Shown: one piece after another, positions 63,301 through 64,000 of the stretch
Layout: every line of letters begins with the position of its first letter
Numbering within the stretch: the first letter of the stretch is position 1
Source: Undaria pinnatifida
Taxonomy: Eukaryota; Sar; Phaeophyceae; Laminariales; Alariaceae
Assembly: GCA_012845835.1 (NCBI GenBank)
Contig: JABAKD010000006.1
Coordinates: forward strand, 8,050,637 to 8,114,636
Direction: 5' to 3'
Length of the DNA: 64,000 bases
Made by a program: the position numbers and the translations under genes
The notes under the pieces: model-generated
What the model was told of the DNA's origin: nothing
What the model saw: the letters and a program-made list of their open reading frames with translations, nothing else
Databases searched by the model: none

Positions 63301-63448
63301 GCTGGTCGCCTAGCTCCAGGTAGCCGAAGAAGATCTTGTACATTTTCTCGAAGGAACTGCAGATCTCTTTCGGGGTGAGCCGCTCCCCGACGTGTCTCGC
63401 CACGCCGTAGCAGGCAGAGGCAACGCTCTCGGCTATGATGAACCACAC
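27169..63448 (-). CDS. GSL: Callose / 1,3-beta-glucan synthase, GT48 (gene span, 29 exons, 5' end outside window)
   Basis: A large plasma-membrane enzyme that polymerises UDP-glucose into 1,3-beta-glucan. Twenty-nine exons with consistent phases encode about 1,353 residues. Order of landmarks: linker after the N-terminal membrane region (WNE, then [14 protein letters not shown]); the start of the catalytic core ([23 protein letters not shown]); [74 protein letters not shown]; then C-terminal membrane segments ending [13 protein letters not shown] and a 75-residue polar tail. These match plant CalS/GSL and fungal FKS blocks. The family is usually 1,700-1,950 residues, so several hundred N-terminal residues lie upstream of this window. 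Introns run from 97 bp to 2.8 kb and carry most repeats of the window. One family-conserved segment is missing between exons 21 and 22. Confidence 0.96.
27570..27622 (-). pseudogene. Copy 1 of last-exon start
   Basis: Retains an acceptor-like CCCTAG and reads [13 protein letters not shown]. Upstream, decayed duplicate of the start of exon 29. Confidence 0.85.
27690..27757 (-). pseudogene. Copy 2 of last-exon start
   Basis: CCCCAG followed by IRMRFNQN, then a one-base deletion breaks the SARF frame. Confidence 0.85.
27853..27915 (-). pseudogene. Copy 3 of last-exon start
   Basis: CCCCAG followed by [20 protein letters not shown]. This copy is nearly intact with an acceptor, so it could in principle be spliced. 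Confidence 0.87.
27975..28043 (-). pseudogene. Copy 4 of last-exon start
   Basis: CCCCAG followed by [20 protein letters not shown], nearly intact over 20 codons. Confidence 0.87.
28213..28248 (-). pseudogene. Copy 5 of last-exon start (degraded)
   Basis: CCCGAG followed by [11 protein letters not shown]. The short match is frame-shifted but aligned with the other copies. Confidence 0.65.
28310..28365 (-). pseudogene. Copy 6 of last-exon start (degraded)
   Basis: CCCAAG followed by [10 protein letters not shown], the most diverged copy, still aligned at nucleotide level. Confidence 0.65.
28560..28768 (-). CDS. GSL: Callose synthase exon 28
   Basis: Acceptor ACTAG, donor GTGCGC. It includes [20 protein letters not shown] and [24 protein letters not shown], matching the last helix and the F.P......FPF...FQ block before TRLLFNQ in the family. 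Confidence 0.93.
28890..29160. repeat. Family-L GATC-rich piece
   Basis: ATGATCTAGATCTC, GATCCTGAACATC and AGATACAGGATCATATTGTC; shares phrases with 5880-6115 and 53945-54225. Confidence 0.6.
29477..29501. repeat. 25-bp G homopolymer
   Basis: Uninterrupted G run. Comparable G/C runs lie at 39906-39915, 40097-40120 and 56847-56868. Confidence 0.95.
29505..29560 (-). mobile_element. tRNA-like SINE head fragment
   Basis: The minus strand reads GTGTTCGAGCC with an upstream GGTCGAGTTCGC, similar to the head at 1803-1880. Flanked by a 25-bp G run. Confidence 0.45.
29670..29870. mobile_element. Family-M inverted-repeat element
   Basis: CTCTATAGTAGTGCCG at the left, CAACCGGCACTCTAGAGGGG at the right, with GAAACACCAGCACTATAATG inside. 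Closely matched by 36940-37118. Confidence 0.7.
30048..30215. repeat. GCTACGCTAGGCTAC minisatellite
   Basis: Degenerate 10-11-bp units AGGCTACGCT, drifting to GCTAGGCTAGGCTAGG at the right. Confidence 0.92.
30306..30415 (-). CDS. GSL: Callose synthase exon 27
   Basis: Acceptor CCGCAG, donor GTGAGA. It reads [20 protein letters not shown] then [16 protein letters not shown], a membrane helix. Phases match both neighbours. Confidence 0.85.
30468..30716. mobile_element. Family-B element
   Basis: Left AGGGCTTTTTACGGGTCATG, right GACCCGTGAAAAGTG with AGAGCCCT. Interior GGGTCGGGTC runs and AGGAGGTTTTTAAATG spacers. Confidence 0.85.
30890..31110 (-). repeat. Family-A unit, reverse
   Basis: CTACGAAGGCGGTACTGTAG, GGGCTCCTTAACCCAAAATC, then GTTGTATACCTACC and TTTGTTCCTCGGG. 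Confidence 0.6.
31698..31890. ncRNA. Cluster of strong GC hairpins, possible structured element
   Basis: Successive stem-loops: GTGCC-TCCGGCAA-GGCAC; a GGGGCCC-TTCG-GGGGC type; GGTCGCGGC-GAA-GCCGCGACC (9-bp perfect stem); an 11-bp stem around GCACTGG-TCAAGT-CCAGTGC with one mismatch; and GCCAGCAC-ATACC-GTGCTGGC. GC content is far above the AT-rich neighbours. It could be a structured RNA, an organelle-derived insertion with palindromic spacers, or a foldback element. The RNA label is tentative. Confidence 0.35.
31950..32230 (+). repeat. Family-A unit, complete
   Basis: TTTTCTGAGGTTTCCTCAA, CATGGCCTAGGTACACAACG, CCGACAATTTTGGGTTAAGG, CCTCTATCGTAGCACGC, closed by GAGCTCCTCAAGTGGTTAGG. Confidence 0.75.
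32458..32530 (-). pseudogene. Decayed copy of exon 26 3' edge
   Basis: The plus strand shares CACCTTCCACCAGCGCC and following bases with exon 26 around 33236-33310. It lies downstream of the real exon in gene sense. Confidence 0.8.
33010..33215 (+). repeat. Family-A unit
   Basis: ACCTCACCGAAAAACTGATT, CCGCCTAGGTAGTACAAAC, CCGACGATTTGGGGTTAAAG. Lies between exon 26 and its 3' copy. Confidence 0.65.
33240..33368 (-). CDS. GSL: Callose synthase exon 26
   Basis: Acceptor GCAAG, donor GTAAGA. It reads [20 protein letters not shown] then [18 protein letters not shown], a C-terminal membrane helix. Decayed copies lie on both sides: its 5' edge at 33500-33580, its 3' edge at 32458-32530. Confidence 0.85.
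33500..33580 (-). pseudogene. Decayed copy of exon 26 5' edge
   Basis: Reads [17 protein letters not shown] before losing the helix. It includes the intron sequence upstream of the acceptor (ATGGACGGA). Lies upstream of the real exon. Confidence 0.88.
34186..34243 (+). mobile_element. Family-C variant
   Basis: TCTAACTCCAAGTGTTTTGT then GTCGGGAGTGCGG and AAAAGGGTTAA. A near-identical unit is at 35482-35540. Both sit just beyond the donor of an exon (25 and 24). Confidence 0.65.
34262..34365 (-). CDS. GSL: Callose synthase exon 25 (start inferred)
   Basis: It reads [20 protein letters not shown] then [14 protein letters not shown], a membrane segment after KSW..WW. The acceptor CTTGAAG is the first AG after a 203-nt AG-free tract. 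The same frame is open further upstream, but no acceptor exists there. Ends in phase 2, matching exon 26. Confidence 0.8.
34758..34966 (+). mobile_element. Three partial family-C MITEs in tandem
   Basis: GGGTTTCCAGTTGTAAAGGC occurs at about 34796 and 34940, with three spaced CTTCAAGTA-like cores and the repeated phrase TGAATGATGCCATTCACATA. Confidence 0.7.
35333..35455. repeat. 61-bp tandem duplication
   Basis: AACAAAGGCGTAAAAAGTG with GCATTTGTTTTCGGCGCGCC occurs twice in a row. Confidence 0.95.
35482..35540 (+). mobile_element. Family-C variant
   Basis: TCTAACTCCAAGTGTTTTGT then AGTCGGGAGTGCGGTG, paired with 34186-34243. Confidence 0.65.
35583..35738 (-). CDS. GSL: Callose synthase exon 24
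   Basis: It reads [20 protein letters not shown] and [16 protein letters not shown]. This matches the family FNP.GFEW and KSW..WW blocks. The donor GTCCGT is a weak match to consensus but fits the phase. Confidence 0.93.
36142..36213 (-). CDS. GSL: Callose synthase exon 23
   Basis: 24 codons: [20 protein letters not shown] then IWLL, the membrane segment before the FNPSGFEW block. Acceptor TACAG, donor GTAAGC. Confidence 0.92.
36940..37118. mobile_element. Family-M inverted-repeat element
   Basis: GTGCCTCTATAGTACCGG and CAACCGGCACTACAGAGGGA, with GAAACACCAGCACGATAGC inside. Confidence 0.7.
37180..37345 (+). mobile_element. SINE-like family E copy
   Basis: AACTCAGATCCGGGGTCACT, AAGCAGGCT and CCCTCGTCGACTCGCATCGA. 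It ends at the donor of callose synthase exon 22. Confidence 0.7.
37346..37440 (-). CDS. GSL: Callose synthase exon 22
   Basis: Acceptor CGCAG, donor GTGAGT. It reads [20 protein letters not shown] then [11 protein letters not shown], matching GFVV.H..F...YR.YSRSHF...E of the family. Phase-compatible with exon 21 directly. Confidence 0.93.
37787..37940. mobile_element. Family-B element, truncated
   Basis: CAGGGCTTTTCACGGGTCAC starts it; the right arm is missing and a SINE body follows. Confidence 0.8.
37943..38135 (-). mobile_element. SINE family D, body copy next to a truncated family-B element
   Basis: A T-rich start, then CTTTCCAGCTTCTGGACAAG and GGTTCTTGCCTTCAATTTTT. It appears inserted into or fused to a family-B element that ends abruptly near 37935. 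Confidence 0.75.
38405..38725. repeat. Purine-rich 22-bp minisatellite
   Basis: About twelve degenerate units of GATGGAGTGAAACAGAGATA; Lys-rich frames arise from it. Confidence 0.93.
38903..38990 (+). mobile_element. Family-C MITE
   Basis: TTTAGAGCCCCAAATCTCC, TTCCAAGTTATTTCGTCCCC, TTTCCAGCTGTAAAAGCGTT. Confidence 0.7.
39100..39420 (+). repeat. Family-A unit, diverged
   Basis: TCGCTCGAGGAGCTCC, CATGGATTAGGTGTGTACAA and a terminal TACAGTAGCACGCACCG. Confidence 0.55.
39692..39800 (-). CDS. GSL: Callose synthase exon 21
   Basis: It reads [20 protein letters not shown] then [16 protein letters not shown], followed by donor T|GTGAGC. The family has FFTF.LGT here, normally followed by a conserved YYGRTLLHGGAKY-like segment that I could not find. 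Confidence 0.9.
39836..40255. repeat. About 205-bp tandem duplication with G runs
   Basis: GAGAGGGGTGGAACGCGG...CCTGGTA recurs from 40048 as GAGAGGAATGGAACGCGG. Both units hold a long G run, CTCCATTTTGATT and GCGGTGTATT. Confidence 0.93.
40450..40710 (+). repeat. Family-A unit
   Basis: CTACGGAAGAGGTGCACCGA, CATGGCCTAGGTATACAATA, TCATTCGGAAAATAGC-like end. Confidence 0.65.
40735..40908. mobile_element. Family-B element
   Basis: GGGTCAGGAGGTGTCCAAAA, GGGTCGGGTCGGGGCAGGAG and right end GACCCGTGACAAGCCCT. Confidence 0.8.
41570..41665 (-). CDS. GSL: Callose synthase exon 20
   Basis: 32 codons: [20 protein letters not shown] then [12 protein letters not shown]. Matches the Q.G....VPM membrane segment of the family. 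A degraded copy of its 5' half lies at 41820-41882. Confidence 0.93.
41820..41882 (-). pseudogene. Decayed copy of exon 20 5' edge
   Basis: Plus-strand CACAAGATCCACCT with the preceding 45 bases parallels exon 20 (GCAAGATCCACCT), with several substitutions. Confidence 0.75.
42095..42335 (+). repeat. Family-A unit, complete
   Basis: TTTCTGAGGCTCCTAACCAG, ATGGCCTGCGCATACAACG, TTCCGACGATTCTGGGTTAA, GGAGCCCCCGTCATTC, CCTCTTTCGTACCATG. Confidence 0.75.
42402..42470 (-). CDS. GSL: Callose synthase exon 19
   Basis: 23 codons, [20 protein letters not shown], a membrane helix (family: Y.K.YL). Acceptor ATCAG, donor GTAAGT. Confidence 0.94.
43046..43126 (-). CDS. GSL: Callose synthase exon 18
   Basis: 27 codons: [20 protein letters not shown] then VGFYLNQ. 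This is the conserved RL...DFFR.LSFY...GFY segment at the first C-terminal membrane helix. Confidence 0.96.
43562..43655 (+). mobile_element. SINE-like family E copy, partial
   Basis: GTCGTAACTCAGATACGGGG and the C-rich segment; the 3' part is missing. Confidence 0.65.
44153..44217. repeat. Three 20-bp direct repeats beside exon 17
   Basis: GGGTGGCATGGAATTCCTTC occurs three times in direct tandem, ending eight bases before the exon 17 donor. Confidence 0.97.
44225..44317 (-). CDS. GSL: Callose synthase exon 17
   Basis: 31 codons behind a 97-bp intron, the shortest of the gene. It reads [20 protein letters not shown], the family [12 protein letters not shown] block. Donor GTGAGC. Three 20-bp direct repeats follow immediately in the intron. 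Confidence 0.96.
44415..44541 (-). CDS. GSL: Callose synthase exon 16
   Basis: Acceptor AACAG, donor GTGATA. It reads [20 protein letters not shown] then [20 protein letters not shown], a hallmark GT48 block. Confidence 0.98.
44590..44760. repeat. AGCA/AGCC tetranucleotide tract
   Basis: Runs of CAGCAAGCCAGCAAGCC and AAGCAAGCACGAAAGC in callose synthase intron 15. Confidence 0.93.
44862..44914 (-). pseudogene. Decayed copy of exon 16 5' edge
   Basis: Plus-strand CCTCCCAAGGTCATCGCCG plus the adjoining intron (AAAATAAG) duplicates the exon 16 start and acceptor. Confidence 0.88.
44911..45103. mobile_element. Family-B element
   Basis: GGCTTTCACGGGCCAGGTCA to CATGACCCGTGAAAAGCCCT. Confidence 0.85.
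45295..46150. repeat. 0.85-kb minisatellite, 12-bp unit TGTGTCCCACAA
   Basis: About seventy degenerate units of TGTGTCCCACAA, with an inner 24-bp higher-order block (ATGTGACCCGCTATGTGTTC, about four times) at 45709-45800. The unit length is divisible by three, which keeps long spurious frames open on both strands. Confidence 0.96.
46203..46291 (-). CDS. GSL: Callose synthase exon 15
   Basis: Acceptor TACAG, donor GTGAGT. It reads [20 protein letters not shown] then HYGHPDMFD, the conserved R..YGHPD.FD block. It directly abuts the 12-bp minisatellite in the next intron. Confidence 0.97.
46613..47045. mobile_element. Family-B element with a T-rich internal block
   Basis: Left GGCTTTTCACGGGTCATGAC. 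About 180 bp of TTTTCGTTTTC-type sequence follows, then GGGTCGGGTCGGGTCGGGTC and a right end with AAATGCCCTG. Confidence 0.75.
47321..47716. mobile_element. 0.4-kb inverted-repeat element with GACTTAAGTCGG units
   Basis: Left GTAGAGCTAAGTCGG and right CCGACTCACAGCTCTAC are inverted matches. The interior has several palindromic GTCGGC/GCCGAC blocks and TTAGTCG phrases. Confidence 0.6.
47735..48375 (+). repeat. Family-A unit plus 185-bp tandem duplication with AGTCGGC blocks
   Basis: GTGGCCTAGGTGTACAAAAC starts a family-A unit. AGAATAATGGCATCCCGACG recurs at 48000 and 48188, and each is followed by GGCCAGCCGACTTGCCGACT. Confidence 0.8.
48574..48716 (-). CDS. GSL: Callose synthase exon 14
   Basis: Acceptor CGCAG, donor GTTCGT. 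It reads [20 protein letters not shown] and [20 protein letters not shown], matching the GFRE.(I/V)F...VSSL.NF family block. Confidence 0.96.
48942..49149 (-). CDS. GSL: Callose synthase exon 13
   Basis: Acceptor GACAG. It begins [20 protein letters not shown] and carries [19 protein letters not shown] and IDMNQD, the best-conserved stretch of GT48. Ends in phase 1. Its 5' edge is copied three times upstream, at 49.8, 50.1 and 50.35 kb. Confidence 0.98.
49210..49365 (-). mobile_element. SINE-like family E copy, reverse
   Basis: Minus-strand equivalents of CCCGGATCTGAGTTGCG and GATGCGAATCGACGGGGGAA. Confidence 0.7.
49631..49723 (+). mobile_element. Family-C MITE, complete
   Basis: TTAACCCCTTTACACGAGCC at the left, GTTGTAAAGGCGTTAA at the right. 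TTAA at both ends; imperfect terminal inverted repeat of about 12 bp. Confidence 0.85.
49783..49810 (-). pseudogene. Copy of exon 13 acceptor edge (1)
   Basis: GTAGGAGACCTGTCTT on the plus strand is identical to the exon 13 acceptor edge. It sits within the first unit of a 340-bp tandem duplication. Confidence 0.85.
49969..50058 (+). mobile_element. Family-C MITE, complete (duplicated with its surroundings)
   Basis: TTAACCCCTCCAGAGCCCC to GTCGTAAAGGCGTTAA. It sits at the same place in the second unit of the 340-bp tandem duplication. Confidence 0.85.
50113..50140 (-). pseudogene. Copy of exon 13 acceptor edge (2)
   Basis: GTAGGAGACCCGTCTT on the plus strand, in the second unit of the tandem duplication. 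Confidence 0.85.
50340..50425 (-). pseudogene. Longer decayed copy of exon 13 5' part
   Basis: On the minus strand [11 protein letters not shown] aligns with [11 protein letters not shown] of exon 13; stops flank it. Extends past the acceptor edge. Confidence 0.85.
50866..50970 (-). CDS. GSL: Callose synthase exon 12
   Basis: 35 codons. It reads [20 protein letters not shown] and ends [11 protein letters not shown], matching VSCQ...DI..LM...PSLRVAYI of the family. Confidence 0.95.
52108..52275 (-). CDS. GSL: Callose synthase exon 11
   Basis: 56 codons, acceptor ATCAG, donor GTGAGC. It ends [10 protein letters not shown], the start of the K(F/Y)TYVVSCQ block that continues in exon 12. Confidence 0.95.
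52455..52482. repeat. Short telomere-like (CCCTAA) repeat
   Basis: ATCCCTAACCCTAACCCCAA in callose synthase intron 10. Related TTAGGG phrases occur near 2245 and 28450. Confidence 0.6.
52596..52766 (-). CDS. GSL: Callose synthase exon 10
   Basis: 57 codons. It includes [20 protein letters not shown] and [14 protein letters not shown], the strongly conserved [20 protein letters not shown] block of the family. Confidence 0.97.
53089..53277 (-). CDS. GSL: Callose synthase exon 9
   Basis: 63 codons, donor GTAAGT. It carries [20 protein letters not shown], then [29 protein letters not shown] is a hallmark of GT48. Confidence 0.97.
53371..53590. repeat. (CAG/AGT)n trinucleotide tract
   Basis: About 220 bp of AGCAGCAGCAGTAGCAGC in intron 8, between exons 8 and 9. 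Confidence 0.97.
53623..53696 (-). CDS. GSL: Callose synthase exon 8
   Basis: Acceptor TGCAG, donor GTAACT. It reads [20 protein letters not shown] then RQPQ. This is the family block RRI.FF.NSL.M at the start of the catalytic core. Confidence 0.95.
53945..54225. repeat. Family-L GATC-rich piece
   Basis: GATCATGATAGATCATTGG, GATCCTGTATCTGACG and two near copies of GAGCTAGATCGTACAGATAC. Confidence 0.65.
54225..55165. repeat. Family-F array of AAGGCGGT units
   Basis: Four to five degenerate units of about 200 bp containing CCCCTATAAGGCGGTC, CGCTTGGCGCAACTG, ATTGCACTCATTACCCC and CACCACCGCCTTGCTGGGGG. Fills callose synthase intron 7. Confidence 0.92.
55330..55450. repeat. AGATCGTGATCT repeats
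   Basis: Four spaced units of TCTAGATCGTGATCT/TAATAGATTATC just downstream of callose synthase exon 7. Confidence 0.65.
55468..55601 (-). CDS. GSL: Callose synthase exon 7 (3' end uncertain)
   Basis: Acceptor CGGCAG. It reads [20 protein letters not shown], then [13 protein letters not shown]. Joining exon 8 needs a phase-1 donor. The choices are near 55491 (A|GTCTCC) or 55467 (T|GTGGCT), both weak, so this end is tentative or a further small exon is missing. Confidence 0.7.
56063..56277. mobile_element. Family-B element
   Basis: GGTCACGGGTCGCGACCCGG at the left, AGCCCTGAAAAAA at the right. Confidence 0.8.
56343..56400 (-). pseudogene. Decayed copy of exon 6 3' edge
   Basis: Reads [17 protein letters not shown] against [18 protein letters not shown]. 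The donor has decayed from GTGAGT to GTGCCT. Confidence 0.87.
56669..56755 (-). CDS. GSL: Callose synthase exon 6
   Basis: Acceptor TGGCAG, donor GTGAGT. It reads [20 protein letters not shown] followed by HNMQKLQA. In phase. A decayed copy of its 3' edge follows at 56343-56400. Confidence 0.85.
56880..57230 (-). repeat. Family-A unit, reverse, with nested family-C MITE
   Basis: GAGCTACGATCGAGGTATTA, GAATGACGGGGCTCC, then the MITE, CCGAAATCGTCGG and CCTGCCGTAGGCCAGG, ending near AGAGCTCCTTAATAGGG. Confidence 0.65.
56966..57053 (+). mobile_element. Family-C MITE
   Basis: CAGCCCCAAAAACCC, AATCCAAGTAATTTTGCCCC, GTTGCAAAGGCGTTAA; left TTAA lost. Confidence 0.75.
57293..57472. mobile_element. 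Family-B element with long CCCGA run
   Basis: Contains more than a dozen consecutive CCCGA units (57346-57401) between GGGTCGGGTCACTTTTCGCG and CATGAGCCGTGAAAACC. Confidence 0.8.
57485..57535 (-). pseudogene. Copy of exon 5 3' edge (2)
   Basis: Reads [16 protein letters not shown]. The donor position is ACTAGT, so it is inactive. Confidence 0.85.
57535..57655. mobile_element. Family-B element, partial
   Basis: CCCGACCCCACCCGACCCG and right end CACAAGCCGTGAAAAG. It sits between two decayed exon 5 edges. Confidence 0.75.
57676..57730 (-). pseudogene. Copy of exon 5 3' edge (1), canonical donor kept
   Basis: Reads [15 protein letters not shown] followed by AG|GTGAGT. It keeps a better donor than the real exon. 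Confidence 0.87.
57728..57802. mobile_element. Family-B element, partial
   Basis: GATCCGATCCGACCCGACCC and CCCGCGAAAACCCTGG. It sits between exon 5 and its first copy. Confidence 0.75.
57812..58000 (-). CDS. GSL: Callose synthase exon 5 with GC donor
   Basis: Acceptor GCTAG. It reads [20 protein letters not shown] and ends [13 protein letters not shown]. The only phase-compatible donor at the exon end is AG|GCGAGT, a GC-AG type site. Decayed copies of this exon end lie downstream, and one of them has a canonical AG|GTGAGT. Confidence 0.85.
58531..58683 (-). CDS. GSL: Callose synthase exon 4
   Basis: Acceptor TACAG, donor GTAAGT. It reads [20 protein letters not shown] and continues through [20 protein letters not shown]. 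In phase. Confidence 0.87.
59029..59078 (-). pseudogene. Decayed copy of exon 4 5' edge
   Basis: Reads [12 protein letters not shown] then stop, aligned with [11 protein letters not shown] of exon 4, including the acceptor-side intron bases. Confidence 0.65.
59157..59402. mobile_element. Family-B element
   Basis: CACTTTTCACGGGTCATGAC to GACCGGTGAAAAGCATCCC, with a CCCGA run near 59345-59385. Confidence 0.85.
59614..59702 (-). mobile_element. Family-C MITE, reverse
   Basis: TAACGCCTTTACAACTGG to GGGGCTCTAAAGGGGTTAA. Confidence 0.8.
59926..60108 (-). CDS. GSL: Callose synthase exon 3
   Basis: Acceptor GGCAG, donor GTGGGT. It reads [20 protein letters not shown] and ends [15 protein letters not shown]. 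In phase with both neighbours. A decayed copy of its 5' edge lies at 60386-60459. Confidence 0.88.
60158..60328. repeat. (AGT)n trinucleotide tract
   Basis: About 170 bp of nearly pure AGT/GTA units between exon 3 and its decayed copy. Confidence 0.98.
60386..60459 (-). pseudogene. Decayed copy of exon 3 5' edge
   Basis: Plus-strand TCGACCACCTCGTACCTGCC is shared exactly with the exon 3 acceptor edge, and flanking bases align. The GTA microsatellite lies between the copy and the exon. Confidence 0.88.
60880..60982 (-). pseudogene. Decayed copy of exon 2 3' half
   Basis: Reads QASVKAT[14 protein letters not shown], then [13 protein letters not shown], against [20 protein letters not shown] of exon 2. 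It has an in-frame stop. A family-C MITE abuts its upstream side. Confidence 0.92.
60983..61075 (+). mobile_element. Family-C MITE abutting the exon 2 copy
   Basis: TTAACCCCTTCAGACCCC to GTTGTAAAGGCGTTAA, with TTAA at both ends. It interrupts the decayed exon 2 copy at 60880-60982. Confidence 0.85.
61268..61512. repeat. Family-F array, two units
   Basis: CCCCAATAAGGCGGTC, CAAAATCGCTTGGCGCAACT and CACACCACCGCCG, same units as 54225-55165. Confidence 0.88.
61730..61850 (-). repeat. Family P unit, reverse
   Basis: The reverse complement shows TGGTGCTCCGTCTCAAAAGG and GACCAAGGCAAGCAAC ahead of a C run, matching the G-run-led unit on the other strand. Confidence 0.55.
61946..62187 (-). CDS. GSL: Callose synthase exon 2
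   Basis: Acceptor TCCCAG, donor GTAAGC. It reads [20 protein letters not shown], then [20 protein letters not shown] and the acidic [13 protein letters not shown]. This aligns with the family block around the LP(L/F)FL..K segment. Ends in phase 2. Confidence 0.93.
62214..62345 (+). mobile_element. SINE-like family E copy
   Basis: CACTAAGCAGGCTCTTCTCC and CCCTCGTCGACTCGCATCGA. It lies immediately upstream of callose synthase exon 2. Confidence 0.65.
62750..62777. repeat. (AT)n tract
   Basis: Alternating TA run of about 28 bp. Confidence 0.95.
62885..63190. repeat. CCCAGGGGTGTGTATAAGCG minisatellite
   Basis: Four close units at 62885-63000 and diverged relatives (GGGGTGCATGGCGTATATAC) to 63190, in callose synthase intron 1. 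Confidence 0.9.
63266..63448 (-). CDS. GSL: Callose synthase exon 1 in window
   Basis: 61 codons, phase 0 at both ends, acceptor CGCAG, donor GTGAGC. It begins [20 protein letters not shown] and ends RFAYVWNE, the linker between the N-terminal membrane block and the catalytic core. Upstream exons lie beyond 64000 or were not recognised. Confidence 0.9.
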
Positions 63449-63489
63449 CTGCGAGAGGAGCCGACAATAATGCGCACCGCGGGAGAGAG

Positions 63490-63600
63490 AAGGGGGGAGG
63501 GGGGGGTAAGGGGGAGGCGTACTTGTTTGTTGCTTGCCCTTGTCCGTTTGACCACTAACCACGCGCGTTCGAGACAGAGCACCGTTTTTCGCCCTCTACC
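63490..63600 (+). repeat. Family P unit
   Basis: A G run, then CGTACTTGTTTGTTGCTTGC and TTCGAGACAGAGCACCG. Confidence 0.55.
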
Positions 63601-63767
63601 CGAGACCCCCAACGCAAAAAACTTATTCCGGAAAAAAAAGTGAAGGTACAAGCAACCCGATCAACAAAATCTCCTGTTCTGCTGTAGGCACCAACAAAAA
63701 ACAAAACAAAGAAAAGTTCCGGCGATATTGGGCCAAGCAAGGAGCCCCGAAATTCAGAAGCATATTT

Positions 63768-63960
63768 TCAGGGCTTTTTCACGGGTCATGACCCGACCCA
63801 CCAATCACGTCAGGAGGTTCTCAAAATCTCGCGGGTCGAGTGGGGTCGTGTTAGGAGGTGCTCGATTTCTGACGGGACGGGTCGGGTCGGGTGTAGAAGG
63901 TTTTGAAAATGTCCCGGGTCGGGACGGCTTGCCGTGACTCGACCTGACCTGCCAAAACCC
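63768..63960. mobile_element. Family-B element
   Basis: TTCAGGGCTTTTTCACGGGT at the left, CTGCCAAAACCCCTG at the right. Confidence 0.8.
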
Positions 63961-64000
63961 CTGTTTATTTTTGCAAACGAGCGCTACGTCTGTCGTCGAA

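Overview
This is a eukaryotic nuclear window. It holds two recognisable intron-rich genes, one probable novel gene, and a dense load of repeats, mostly inside introns. Splice sites are canonical GT-AG with GTRAGY-like donors, apart from one probable GC donor. Exons are small (43-713 bp) and introns run from about 100 bp to 6.2 kb. The protein sequences and gene structure fit an alga or other stramenopile with large introns, such as a brown-alga-like lineage. That placement is inference, since no marker gene is present.

Layout. At 1-10.8 kb on the minus strand is SAR1, the small GTPase of COPII vesicle budding: five exons recognised and a 6.2-kb first intron. At 11.35-20.34 kb on the plus strand, divergent from SAR1 across a 0.5-kb spacer, is a serine/arginine/glycine-rich protein of unknown function. 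I assembled it as four phase-compatible exons (628 codons plus stop). The stretch 20.3-27.2 kb is intergenic and repeat-bearing. From 27.2 kb to beyond 63.4 kb on the minus strand is a callose (1,3-beta-glucan) synthase, family GT48. Twenty-nine exons can be placed with continuous reading phase; they encode about 1,353 residues. The N-terminus lies outside the window.

The most unusual property is a recurring pattern I call exon-edge echoes. Many exons of all three unrelated genes have decayed partial copies of one exon boundary, with adjoining intron, in the neighbouring intron. Copies of a 5' exon edge lie upstream of the real exon; copies of a 3' edge lie downstream. The last callose synthase exon has six decayed copies of its start in front of it, within 0.9 kb. 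This suggests introns here grow by repeated local tandem duplication that clips into exons.

The introns also carry several short non-autonomous repeat families: (A) a roughly 250-bp unit with the phrase GGCCTAGGT; (B) an inverted-repeat element of CCCGA/GGGTC units; (C) a roughly 90-bp TTAA-flanked MITE; (D) a tRNA-headed SINE; (E) a related SINE-like piece; (F) AAGGCGGT arrays; (G) GTACCCGG arrays; (L) GATC-rich pieces; (M) AGTGCCGG inverted-repeat pieces; and (P) a G-run-led unit. Other features include a 0.8-kb terminal-inverted-repeat element, a cluster of strong GC hairpins, and many mini- and microsatellites. No functional tRNA or rRNA gene, CRISPR array or autonomous transposase was recognised.
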